Source of the DNA: Candidatus Pelagibacter sp.
Lineage (GTDB): Bacteria; Pseudomonadota; Alphaproteobacteria; Pelagibacterales; Pelagibacteraceae
Reading direction: 5' to 3'
Assembly: GCA_029941985.1 (NCBI GenBank)
Contig: JAPYTV010000002.1
Location: 1 to 33,582 of the forward strand
DNA: 33,582 bases
Part shown: in pieces, positions 7,567-15,877 of the stretch
Position numbering within the stretch: the stretch's first letter is position 1
Layout of the letters: each line of letters starts with the position of its first letter
Made by a program: the position numbers and the translations under genes
Notes under the pieces: model-generated
Seen by the model: only the letters and a program-made list of their open reading frames with translations
Database searches by the model: none
What the model was told of the DNA's origin: nothing

Positions 7567-7895
7567 AAAACATAACTAAAAATTTATTTTATTTATTTGT
7601 AATTTTAATTTCTCTAGGCGCCTGTCAAAGTGCAAGAGATGCTTTGGAAGGAAAAAAAAAAGGTGGTGGAGATGAATTTTTGGTGCAAAAAAAAAATCCC
7701 TTAGTGCTACCTCCAGAATTTGATGAATTACCTGAACCCACAACATCTACTAGCGAGGATAAAAACAAAGAAGAAGAAATAGATTTGCAAATTATTTTTG
7801 GAAAAAGCTCAGGCTCAATTAGCACCAACTCAAAAATCAAAACTACCAATGGTCCACTAGAAAAATCTATAATGGAAAAAATTAAAAATAATTAA
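7563..7895 (+). CDS. bamF: BamF-like (DUF3035) lipoprotein of the outer-membrane assembly machine
   Basis: A 110-residue predicted lipoprotein. The N-terminal signal ends in the lipobox LGAC with Cys21 as the lipidation site. It is followed by SARDAL, then DEFLVQKKNPLVLPPEFDEL, the hallmark stretch of the DUF3035 family, annotated as alphaproteobacterial BamF. In the families where it was studied it is an accessory lipoprotein of the beta-barrel assembly complex. The rest is charged and probably flexible. It overlaps lspA by 4 bases and shares the A of its TAA stop with the ATG of pgi. The gene order (lspA then DUF3035) supports the call. The biochemical role is by homology only. Confidence 0.85.
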   Translation: MKNITKNLFYLFVILISLGACQSARDALEGKKKGGGDEFLVQKKNPLVLPPEFDELPEPTTSTSEDKNKEEEIDLQIIFGKSSGSISTNSKIKTTNGPLEKSIMEKIKNN

Positions 7896-9052
7896 TGCTA
7901 ACAAAAAATATTAATTTTAAAAATTTTCAATATAAAAAAAATACTAAAAAAATTAGAAATGATTTAAAGGTATTTTTAAAAGAAAATACAGAAACATATA
8001 AATCATTAAGCTCAAGTTATAAAAATCATTATGATAAAAAAGTTGTTAAAAAATTAAAAAAATATTCTAAAATAAGAATTATTGGAATGGGTGGTTCAAT
8101 TTTAGGAACCGAGTCTATTTATGATTTTTTGCAACATAAAATTAAAAAAAAATTTTATTTTATTAATAACATTCAACCTAAAATTAATTTTAACAACAAA
8201 AAAAAAGATTATATTAATTTAATAGTTTCTAAATCTGGAAACACACTTGAAACAATATCAAATGCAAATATTATTATTAAAAAAAAAGATACAAATGTAT
8301 TTATCACAGAGAATAAAAAAAGTTATTTATGGTTGTTAGCCAAAAAATTAAAAGCTGAAATTGTTCATCACAATAATTTCATAGGAGGGAGATACTCCGT
8401 ATTATCTGAAGTTGGTATGTTACCTGCAGAATTAATGGGATTAAATATAAAAAAATTTAAACAAATAAATAATTTAGTTAAAAATAAAAACTTTGTAAAT
8501 TTGTTAACCTCAAATGTCAGCAATACACTTTATTTTTTAAAACAAAAAAAATTTAATTCTGTTATTCTTAATTATGATGAAAAATCTAAAAATTTATTCA
8601 AATGGTATCAACAATTAATAGCTGAGAGCTTAGGAAAAAAAAAAAATGGAATTTTGCCAATAATTTCTTCAATGCCAAAAGATAATCATAGTCTTATGCA
8701 ATTTTATCTAGATGGCCCTAAAAATAACTTCTTCACTTTTTTTTACGTAAAGGAGAAAAATTCTTCTAAGATTATTAATAAAGAAGTTCTTTCTTCTCAT
8801 TTCTATTTAAAAAATAAAAATATAAATCAAATAATGTTTTCTCAAAAATTAGCTACGCAAAGTGTATTTTCTAAGAAAAATATACCATTTAGAAGTTTTG
8901 AAATTTCAAATAGAGATGAAAAAACTTTAGGTGAACTTTTTTGTTTTTTTATTTTAGAAACAATCCTAATAGGTAGAGCATTAAAAATTAACCCTTATGA
9001 TCAGCCTTCTGTAGAATTAATTAAAAAAGAAACAAAAAAAATTTTAGTTTAA
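7895..9052 (+). CDS. pgi: glucose-6-phosphate isomerase, short form
   Basis: Interconverts glucose-6-phosphate and fructose-6-phosphate. Motifs in order: RIIGMGGSILGTES (sugar-phosphate site), LIVSKSGNTLET, GGRYSVLSEVGMLP, QQLIAESLGKKKNG with the catalytic Glu, KDNHSLMQFYLDGP with the ring-opening His, and PYDQPSVELIKK near the end with the catalytic Lys. At 385 residues it is much shorter than the roughly 550-residue E. coli enzyme. All active-site motifs survive, so it is a trimmed version rather than a broken gene. It is the last gene of the plus-strand run and its end overlaps rsmD on the other strand by 4 bases, leaving no room for a terminator between them. Confidence 0.93.
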   Translation: MLTKNINFKNFQYKKNTKKIRNDLKVFLKENTETYKSLSSSYKNHYDKKVVKKLKKYSKIRIIGMGGSILGTESIYDFLQHKIKKKFYFINNIQPKINFNNKKKDYINLIVSKSGNTLETISNANIIIKKKDTNVFITENKKSYLWLLAKKLKAEIVHHNNFIGGRYSVLSEVGMLPAELMGLNIKKFKQINNLVKNKNFVNLLTSNVSNTLYFLKQKKFNSVILNYDEKSKNLFKWYQQLIAESLGKKKNGILPIISSMPKDNHSLMQFYLDGPKNNFFTFFYVKEKNSSKIINKEVLSSHFYLKNKNINQIMFSQKLATQSVFSKKNIPFRSFEISNRDEKTLGELFCFFILETILIGRALKINPYDQPSVELIKKETKKILV

Positions 9053-9612
9053 GCACAATATCCAAAAATAATTTTTGAAATACCATAAGTCTTTTGTTCT
9101 ATAAGATTGAAACTATTAGGAAATTCATCTTCTTCTTTTTTATGTCTATGAATAATAAATATACCTTCTTTTTTTAGTATATTTGATTCAATTATTTTTT
9201 TTAATAATGTGTGTAATCTTTTTTCTTTATATGGTGGATCCATGAAAATAATATCAAATTCTATTTTTAAGTTATTAAAATCTAATTGATCAAATATATC
9301 TTTTTCAATTATTGAAGAGTTATTTAGATAATTTAAATTAAGAATATTTTTTTTTAAGATAGGAAGTACTTCTTTATAGTTTTCAACAAAGATCGAAGTC
9401 GACGCCCCTCTTGATAAGCACTCCAATCCAAATGAACCAACACCTGAAAATAAATCCAATATATTTGATTCTTCTATATTTATATTAAATTTATTTGAAT
9501 GTTTAATTATATTAAAGATGGATTCTTTTGTTAAATCTTTAAGTGGTCTTGTAGATTTATCTTTAGGTGAAAGAATTTTTTTACCTTTAAAGTTTCCAGA
9601 TATTATTCTCAT
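9049..9612 (-). CDS. rsmD: 16S rRNA (guanine966-N2)-methyltransferase RsmD
   Basis: Methylates N2 of G966 in helix 31 of 16S rRNA, using S-adenosylmethionine. The 187 residues begin MRIISGNFKGKKI, as in the family, then show RPLKDLTKESIFNII, the SAM-binding motif LDLFSGVGSFGLECLSRGA and the N6/N2-adenine/guanine methylase motif FMDPPYKE. The start overlaps the purD stop by 4 bases (ATGA), so the two are co-translated. The end overlaps the pgi stop, a convergent arrangement. Confidence 0.95.
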   Translation of the reverse strand: MRIISGNFKGKKILSPKDKSTRPLKDLTKESIFNIIKHSNKFNINIEESNILDLFSGVGSFGLECLSRGASTSIFVENYKEVLPILKKNILNLNYLNNSSIIEKDIFDQLDFNNLKIEFDIIFMDPPYKEKRLHTLLKKIIESNILKKEGIFIIHRHKKEEDEFPNSFNLIEQKTYGISKIIFGYCA

Positions 9613-10874
9613 TCATTTATTACCTTATATCCAATATCTTTACGAAAAAAACCACTATCCCAATTTAATAATTTTATTAAATTAAATATTTTATTTCTAC
9701 TCTTGTGAAAATCTTCAGACACACAAATAAAATTTAGCACACGACCTCCGTTTGCATATATTGCTCTTTCAATAATTTTTGTTCCAGCGTGATAACAGTA
9801 TTCATCATTATCAAGTTTAATTTTATCTATATTATTAATTAATATATTTTTCTTAAATTTCTCAGGATATCCTTTTGAACACAAAACAACGCACAAGCTT
9901 TTTTTGTTACGCCATTTTATTTCTGTTGTATCTAATTTTTCATCACAACAAGCTATGAATATATCTAATAAATCTGAATCAAGTTTTGGTAAAATAGTTT
10001 GGCACTCTGGATCACCCATTCGAACATTATATTCAATTAAATAAGGTTCATCTTTTATGATCATTAAACCTACATATAAAAAACCTTTATAGTTAGTGCC
10101 AATTTCTTTAAGACCTTTTATCGTTGGTTTTACTATTTTGTCTAATATTTTTTTTTCTAACTTATTATTAATTAATCTTGATGGTGAGTAGGCTCCCATT
10201 CCACCAGTGTTTTTACCTTTATCTCCCTCTAATACCCTCTTATGATCTTGAGCAGTCTGAAAATTTTTTATTGTTTTTCCATCACTTATGATGAAGAAAC
10301 TCATCTCTTCACCTTTAAGAAATTCTTCAATAAGTAAATTTTCAGCTTTGCCAAATTTACCTTCAAATATTTCTTTTATTGCAAGTTGGGCTTCCACTTT
10401 ATCATCGCATATATAAACTCCCTTACCAGAGGCTAAACCATCAGCTTTTATAACTAATGGGTAGTTAGTTTTTTCTATAAATTTTTTTGCATCATTATTA
10501 TTTTTAAAAATTCCAAATTTTGCAGTTGGAATTTTGTATTTTTCACAAAGTTTTTTTGTAAAAATTTTAGAACCTTCAAGTTGTGACGCAATTTTATTAG
10601 GTCCAAACACTTTTATATTATGTTTTTCTAAGAAATCTACAATGCCATCTACCAAAGGTTTTTCCGGACCAACAACAATTAGATCAATTTTATTTGACAG
10701 TGTAAAATTTTTGAGTTCATTAAAGTTATCTAAATTTAAGTTAATATTTGTTGCATTCTGTGCTGTTCCAGCATTGCCTGGAAAGCAGTATATTTTATCA
10801 ATTTTTTTAGATTTACTTAAAGCATGACAGATGGCATGCTCACGTCCACCACTTCCTATTATTCCAACTTTCAT
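9609..10874 (-). CDS. purD: phosphoribosylamine--glycine ligase (GAR synthetase)
   Basis: Second step of de novo purine synthesis: phosphoribosylamine plus glycine plus ATP gives GAR. The 421-residue ATP-grasp enzyme shows GSGGREHAICHAL near the N-terminus, FPGNAGTAQNA, VGPEKPLVDGIVD, the ATP-grasp lysine region IKADGLASGKGV, GGMGAYSP, and the metal-binding YNVRMGDPECQ. Length is normal. It is the first gene of a two-gene minus-strand unit with rsmD. Only 21 bases separate its ATG from the divergent DUF2093 start, so its promoter must overlap that gene or the leader must be extremely short. Confidence 0.98.
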   Translation of the reverse strand: MKVGIIGSGGREHAICHALSKSKKIDKIYCFPGNAGTAQNATNINLNLDNFNELKNFTLSNKIDLIVVGPEKPLVDGIVDFLEKHNIKVFGPNKIASQLEGSKIFTKKLCEKYKIPTAKFGIFKNNNDAKKFIEKTNYPLVIKADGLASGKGVYICDDKVEAQLAIKEIFEGKFGKAENLLIEEFLKGEEMSFFIISDGKTIKNFQTAQDHKRVLEGDKGKNTGGMGAYSPSRLINNKLEKKILDKIVKPTIKGLKEIGTNYKGFLYVGLMIIKDEPYLIEYNVRMGDPECQTILPKLDSDLLDIFIACCDEKLDTTEIKWRNKKSLCVVLCSKGYPEKFKKNILINNIDKIKLDNDEYCYHAGTKIIERAIYANGGRVLNFICVSEDFHKSRNKIFNLIKLLNWDSGFFRKDIGYKVINE

Positions 10875-10895
10875 GTATTAATATATAAACTAAAA

Positions 10896-11084
10896 ATGAA
10901 TAAAAAATTAGCCAAAATAAAATACTTACCAAATAATTTTAAAGTTATTGAAGAAGGAGATCATGTAATTTGTGCTATATCTGGCAAAATAATAAAATTA
11001 GAGGAACTTAATTATTGGAATGTAGACCTCCAGGAGCCATATTATTCATATAAAGAAGCATCAAAAAAAAGAGAGAATAGTTAA
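10896..11084 (+). CDS. DUF2093 family small protein
   Basis: A 62-residue protein beginning MNKKLAKIKYLPNNF and containing GDHVICAISGKIIKLEELNYWNVDLQEPY. This matches the pattern I associate with DUF2093, a small alphaproteobacterial family in which a V.CAVTG..I.L.ELRYWSV..QE stretch is conserved. No function is established. An upstream in-frame start at 10824 would overlap the 5' end of purD by 51 bases. The ATG at 10896 fits the family start better and leaves 21 bases to purD. The gene is isolated between two minus-strand units. Confidence 0.8.
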   Translation: MNKKLAKIKYLPNNFKVIEEGDHVICAISGKIIKLEELNYWNVDLQEPYYSYKEASKKRENS

Positions 11085-11092
11085 AGTAGTCT

Positions 11093-11953
11093 TTATTTCC
11101 AACGGTTATGAGACCAAATCCATTGTTCAGGATTTTTTAAAATCATTTTTTCAAGTAAGTTATTTAAATCTAAAGTTATAGATGCAATTGATTCATCTTC
11201 TGAGTATTCTAGGGGTTTACTGACACTTATTTTAAAATTTACATCTTTTATTCGCTGAATATAAATTGGTACCACTTTACATTTAAATTTTTTTACAAAT
11301 TGTGCAGGTATAGTTGTTGTATAAGCTTCGTGTTTAAAGAAATTAGATCTAATACCTTGCGAAACTCTTTGATCAATCATTAGAGCAATTGATGTACCAT
11401 TTTTAAAAAATGAAAGTAACTGTTTTGTACCTGAAATACCTTTTTTTATTTGTTTTTTACAAATGTAACTTTCTCGTATTTTCTCCATTACAAAATTTAA
11501 AAACTTATTATTAAGGGGTCTATAAATAGCAGCTAAATTAATGCCTGATTTTTCAATATGCATAGCCATTAATTCAAAATTATTAAAATGTCCTGAGATA
11601 AATATTACAGGTTCTTTATCTTTTTTTATTTGATCTAAAATTTCTTGACCTTCGACCTGTATAATATTTTCTGATTTTGACTCTCTAAAATCTTTTATAA
11701 AAACATATTCTGATAAAATTCTTCCATAATTACCCCACATATTATTAACAATTTTTTTGAGTTCTTTTGAATCTAAATTTGGAATAGCTTTCCTTATATT
11801 GTTCTCAATTAATTTTTTAGACCTAAAAAATGGACCAATTAAAGATACAATTTTACTAGAAATATTTGACGCGAACTTTAACCCGATGATTTTAAATATA
11901 ATAAAAAAAATTGATATTATAAAAAATTGTAAAAAATATTTTATTGAATTCAT
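11093..11953 (-). CDS. lpxL: lipid A biosynthesis late acyltransferase (LpxL/HtrB family)
   Basis: Transfers a secondary acyl chain from acyl-ACP to the Kdo2-lipid A precursor at the inner membrane. The 286 residues start with a hydrophobic anchor (FFIISIFFIIFKIIGL), followed by the catalytic HxxxxE motif in GHFNNFELMAMH and the family segments IYRPLNN, KNGTSIALMIDQ and PEQWIWSHNRWK at the C-terminus. It overlaps the lpxK stop region by 4 bases and is the last gene of the envelope operon. LpxL and LpxM/other HtrB paralogues cannot be separated by eye, so the exact acyl chain is unknown. Confidence 0.93.
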   Translation of the reverse strand: MNSIKYFLQFFIISIFFIIFKIIGLKFASNISSKIVSLIGPFFRSKKLIENNIRKAIPNLDSKELKKIVNNMWGNYGRILSEYVFIKDFRESKSENIIQVEGQEILDQIKKDKEPVIFISGHFNNFELMAMHIEKSGINLAAIYRPLNNKFLNFVMEKIRESYICKKQIKKGISGTKQLLSFFKNGTSIALMIDQRVSQGIRSNFFKHEAYTTTIPAQFVKKFKCKVVPIYIQRIKDVNFKISVSKPLEYSEDESIASITLDLNNLLEKMILKNPEQWIWSHNRWK

Positions 11954-12888
11954 ATATTTGATTTAATAAAATTAATTAATTCATTTTCTTCTTTTATAAC
12001 AAGCTCAATTTCTAAAAATTCAATTCCATCTGCTGCATTATCATTAAGTTTTACAAAATCTTTTTCAGTAGTTAAAATTTTAGCATTTAAATTAATTGCT
12101 TGTAATTTAATTTTATCGATATCTTTTTGTGTATATCTATAATGATCTGGAAATTTAATTTCTTTAATTATATTAAAATTATTTTTAGTTAAAGTTTTTT
12201 TAAAACTTTCTGGATTACCAATTCCAGAAAAAATTACATATTTATTTTTATCATTAAATTTATTAATATTAATTGGCTTATAATATGTTTCAAAAATTTT
12301 AATGTTTTTGTTGTATTTTTTTATCAATAACTTTAGATCAGAAGTGTCTTCTTCATTGCCATTAAGAAATATAGCATCATATTTTGATATACTTTCTATT
12401 TTTTCTCTAAGGGGTCCTGCTGGAATTAAAAAACCATTGCCAATCCATTTAACAACATTAAAACAAACAAAGCTTAGGTCATAATTTATTGAGCTATCTT
12501 GTAAACCATCATCAAATATTACAATCTCTAAATTGTCTTTGATGGCTTTATCCAGCGCTACTTTTCTTTTGTCAAAACAATATAGTTGTGCTTTATTAGA
12601 CAATAGTTTTTGTTCATCAACTTGATTTTTATAAAATTTTTTTATTATTCCAGTTTTGAGGTTTAATTTTTTTAAAATTTGATTTATTTTTATAGATAAA
12701 GGTGTTTTAGCTGTGCCTCCAATATAGATATTACCTATACCAATTTTTTTAATATTTTGATTGTTTGAATTTTTTTTTAAACTTATAAAAAAATTATTTA
12801 TAATAATTGGTATTGTTAGTGGCAGCAGCATATAAGATAAAAAATTAGGCTGCTTGTAATCCCAAAAATCAGGTTTTTTTAATATCAT
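11950..12888 (-). CDS. lpxK: tetraacyldisaccharide 4'-kinase
   Basis: Phosphorylates the 4' position of the lipid A disaccharide. The 312 residues show an N-terminal membrane-associated helix (LLPLTIPIIINNFF), the P-loop region GIGNIYIGGTAKTP, FDDGLQD (the conserved DDGxQ motif), FSGIGNPESFKKTL and FPDHYRYTQKDI, all in the order expected for LpxK. The P-loop reads GGTAKT, so the Gly before the Walker A Lys is Ala. This was confirmed in the DNA (complement of 12707-12727). It overlaps waaA by 20 bases upstream and lpxL by 4 bases downstream, so the three are translationally coupled. The rest of the family core is intact, so I take it as functional. Confidence 0.93.
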   Translation of the reverse strand: MILKKPDFWDYKQPNFLSYMLLPLTIPIIINNFFISLKKNSNNQNIKKIGIGNIYIGGTAKTPLSIKINQILKKLNLKTGIIKKFYKNQVDEQKLLSNKAQLYCFDKRKVALDKAIKDNLEIVIFDDGLQDSSINYDLSFVCFNVVKWIGNGFLIPAGPLREKIESISKYDAIFLNGNEEDTSDLKLLIKKYNKNIKIFETYYKPININKFNDKNKYVIFSGIGNPESFKKTLTKNNFNIIKEIKFPDHYRYTQKDIDKIKLQAINLNAKILTTEKDFVKLNDNAADGIEFLEIELVIKEENELINFIKSNI

Positions 12889-14134
12889 TTTTTTTGATAA
12901 AAAAGTTTACTTCTTTTAGTGTTGAATTTAAAATTTTATTACCTAAATTTTGAATTTTATATTTAATGTTGTGAGAGCTAGTTTTATTTTTTAATATTTT
13001 ATTAATATTATAAATTATTTGGTTTGAATTTTTCACTTTATTGGATACTCCATGTTCATTTAAGAGGTTATAAATTTCATAAAAATTCCAAATATTTGGA
13101 CCGTGTAAAATTTGACAGCCGTATCTGGCAGCCTCTAATGGATTCTGTCCTCCGTGTTTAATTATTGAACCACCTAAGAAAACAGTTTTACAAATCTTAA
13201 AAAAAGCTTTTGTTTTACCATAAGAATTGACCAAGTATATATCTGTATCTTTATCAATTTTATTTTTTGAATCATGGGTGTGAATTTTGAGATTTAATTT
13301 TTCTATTTCATCTATGATATTTTTAGTTCTATCTATATGTCTTGGAATAATAATTGTTAATAAGTCTTTATATTTTTCTTTAAGTTTTTTGTGAGTTAAT
13401 GCGCAAATTTTTTCTTCACCATTATGAGTGCTAGCTGCACACCATATTTTTTTCGATATAAAAAATTTTTTTAAATTATTATTTAATTTATACTCATTAT
13501 TTTCAGTTTGAGAAAATTTTAAATTACCAACATATTTTATTTTTTTTACACCAAGTAATTTTAAATATTTTTTTGATTCCATACTTGCAGATAAACAAAT
13601 ATCAAATTTTTGAAAAATTTTTTTTGCACTAGAAATAAAAATTTTCCACATTTTAAAAGATTTTTTAGTTATTCTTGCATTTAAAAGTATTAGTGAGATA
13701 TTTTTTTTTTTAATATTAGTAATCATATTGGGCCATATTTCGGAATCTATAAAAATAGCTACTGAAGGTTTCCAATAATCTAAAAATTTTTTAGTATGAT
13801 AATTAGTGTCTATAGGAAAAAACTGGTGAATAGTTTTTTTTAATTTTAAATTAGATAAAATTTTTGATGAACTTAGTGTATTTGATGTTATTAAAATTTG
13901 ACTAATTTTTTTATTTTTTTCTAATTGTTCAATTGTTGGTATTACACTTAGTATTTCGCCAACACTTGCGCCGTGAAGCCATATTAATTTTCCTTTAATT
14001 TTTTTTTTTGAAAAAAAACAAAATTTTTCTTTAAATCTTACAGGATCTTCTTTTTTTTTAAATAATCGAAATAAAATAATAATAGGAGAGGCAAATAAAA
14101 TTAGATTTATTACTATTCTATAGATTAGGAACAT
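12869..14134 (-). CDS. waaA: 3-deoxy-D-manno-octulosonic acid (Kdo) transferase
   Basis: Adds Kdo from CMP-Kdo to lipid IVA, a GT30 enzyme of the inner membrane. The 421-residue protein has an N-terminal anchor (LILFASPIIILFRLF), the acceptor-side motif WLHGASVGEILS that holds the catalytic Glu, FIDSEIWPN, AASTHNGEE and IIPRHIDR, and the CMP-binding GGSIIKHGGQNPLEAA near the end. The family usually has HGGHN, so Gln for His is a small deviation. The start overlaps the msbA stop by one base (TAATG), typical of coupled translation. Whether it adds one or two Kdo units is not visible. Confidence 0.95.
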   Translation of the reverse strand: MFLIYRIVINLILFASPIIILFRLFKKKEDPVRFKEKFCFFSKKKIKGKLIWLHGASVGEILSVIPTIEQLEKNKKISQILITSNTLSSSKILSNLKLKKTIHQFFPIDTNYHTKKFLDYWKPSVAIFIDSEIWPNMITNIKKKNISLILLNARITKKSFKMWKIFISSAKKIFQKFDICLSASMESKKYLKLLGVKKIKYVGNLKFSQTENNEYKLNNNLKKFFISKKIWCAASTHNGEEKICALTHKKLKEKYKDLLTIIIPRHIDRTKNIIDEIEKLNLKIHTHDSKNKIDKDTDIYLVNSYGKTKAFFKICKTVFLGGSIIKHGGQNPLEAARYGCQILHGPNIWNFYEIYNLLNEHGVSNKVKNSNQIIYNINKILKNKTSSHNIKYKIQNLGNKILNSTLKEVNFFIKKNDIKKT

Positions 14135-15873
14135 TAGCCTTTTTTAATTTGTTTGTCGTAGAAATTTTTGTAAACAGGAGAATTTTTTAATAGTTCTTCA
14201 TGTTTTCCTTCTCCAACAACTTTTCCAGATTCTATTACATAAATTTTATCGGAATTTAGAATGGTAGATAATCTATGAGCGATTACTAATGTAGTTCTAT
14301 TTTTTGTTAAAAAATTAATTGCGCTTTGTATTTTACTTTCAGTTTCAGCGTCTAAAGAGGATGTTGCTTCATCTAATAATATAATTTGACTTTTTTTTAG
14401 TATTGCTCTTGCAATTGATAATCTTTGTTTTTCGCCACCTGAAAGTCTAATCCCATTTTCCCCTATGAGAGTGTCATATTTATTTGGTAGTTTTTCGATA
14501 AATTCATTTGCAAATGAGTATTTTGCTGCTTCTTCTATTTGTTCTTGTGTAGCATCTGAAATTGCATAAGCAATATTATTTCGGACTGTGTCATCAAATA
14601 AAGTTGTATCCTGACTTACAAGAGAAATATTTTTTCTTAAAGATTGAATTTTTGAGGAATAGATTGATTGATTATCAATAGTTATGTCCCCCTCATTACA
14701 ATCATAGAATCTAGGAATTAAGTTTAAAATAGTAGATTTTCCAGCACCACTGTGTCCGACTAATGAGGTCATTTTACCACCTAAAATATCTATGTTTACA
14801 TTTTTTAAAACTTCAGACTCTGCAGAATTATATTTGAAGGTAATATTTTTAAATTTTACTTCTGCGTTAGTTATTACAATATTAACATCACTATCATTTT
14901 CATTTATCTCATTCTTATAATCAATTAGAGGCAGGATTCTTCTTGCACCTGCTAGACCCTGATTGATTGCAATATTTAGAGTAGCGAGAGATCTTACTGG
15001 TTGATAAGCCAACATCATTGCAGCTAAAAAAGAAAAAAAATTGTTCACCTCTAATTCACCGTTAATTATAAGTTTAGCAGAAAAAAATATTAAAAAAGCA
15101 ATCATTATTCCTGTAAGCGATTCCATTATTGGTGATGCCCTAACAAATACAACTGCAATTTTTTTTGATTTTTCTTTTAGATGAGTAATAAATTTATCTG
15201 CTCTAATATTTTCATAAGTTTCTTTTTGAAAAATTTTAATTAATTTATGGTTTTTAAATATTTCCATTAGATAAGTATTTAAAATTCCTGCACTATCCAT
15301 TTGTTGAGTAGAAACTTTACCTATTCTTTTTCCTAAACTTCTTGCGGCAACAGAAGCTAATGGTATCATTATTAGTGCAATTAATGAAAGTTTCCAATTT
15401 TGATAAAACATTACTGACAGTAATCCAATTAAAGTTAAGCTATCTTTAAATAAATTTAATATTCCAGTACTAATCATATTAGTTATCATGCCAACATCAT
15501 GAGTTAAGTGAGTTATAAATTTTCCAGAGTGTTTACTATCAATTAATTGAGTATCAGCTTTGATTAATGAATTAAGCATATCTTTCTGAAGATCTTTATT
15601 TACTTCTAAAGAAACACCTATCATTATTACTTTAGCCACATATAAAGATCCGCCTTTTATAAGAAATGCAAAAATTATAAAAAATGGTATTATAAAAATT
15701 AACGTCTGATCTTTTTCAACGAACAATTTTTTAATTGCAGGATCAAGTAAATAAGCAACAGAAGAAGTGCTTCCAGCTAACAATATAGAAAAAAAAACTG
15801 AAAGTAATATTTTATTTAAATATTTTTTTGTATAGTCATTATAAAGTCTTTTTAGAATATAAATATTATCCAT
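14134..15873 (-). CDS. msbA: ABC transporter, MsbA-like lipid A flippase
   Basis: A half-transporter with a six-helix membrane domain followed by an ATPase domain. Visible motifs: Walker A GHSGAGKST, Q-loop LVSQDTTLF, signature LSGGEKQRLSIARAIL, Walker B IILLDEATSSLD and the H-loop VIAHRLST. The order and the neighbours waaA, lpxK and lpxL make lipid A-core export the best role. A generic lipid or drug exporter of the same family is the alternative. An upstream TTG at 15891 would extend the protein by six residues and overlap ubiA by 14 bases. I prefer the ATG at 15873, 4 bases after the ubiA stop, giving 579 residues. Confidence 0.9.
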   Translation of the reverse strand: MDNIYILKRLYNDYTKKYLNKILLSVFFSILLAGSTSSVAYLLDPAIKKLFVEKDQTLIFIIPFFIIFAFLIKGGSLYVAKVIMIGVSLEVNKDLQKDMLNSLIKADTQLIDSKHSGKFITHLTHDVGMITNMISTGILNLFKDSLTLIGLLSVMFYQNWKLSLIALIMIPLASVAARSLGKRIGKVSTQQMDSAGILNTYLMEIFKNHKLIKIFQKETYENIRADKFITHLKEKSKKIAVVFVRASPIMESLTGIMIAFLIFFSAKLIINGELEVNNFFSFLAAMMLAYQPVRSLATLNIAINQGLAGARRILPLIDYKNEINENDSDVNIVITNAEVKFKNITFKYNSAESEVLKNVNIDILGGKMTSLVGHSGAGKSTILNLIPRFYDCNEGDITIDNQSIYSSKIQSLRKNISLVSQDTTLFDDTVRNNIAYAISDATQEQIEEAAKYSFANEFIEKLPNKYDTLIGENGIRLSGGEKQRLSIARAILKKSQIILLDEATSSLDAETESKIQSAINFLTKNRTTLVIAHRLSTILNSDKIYVIESGKVVGEGKHEELLKNSPVYKNFYDKQIKKG

Positions 15874-15877
15874 CAAA

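Noticed and set aside
9063..9077. Palindrome CAAAAATAATTTTTG just inside the rsmD 3' end
   Set aside because: One-base loop and mainly A/T pairs; cannot form a useful hairpin and lies in coding sequence.
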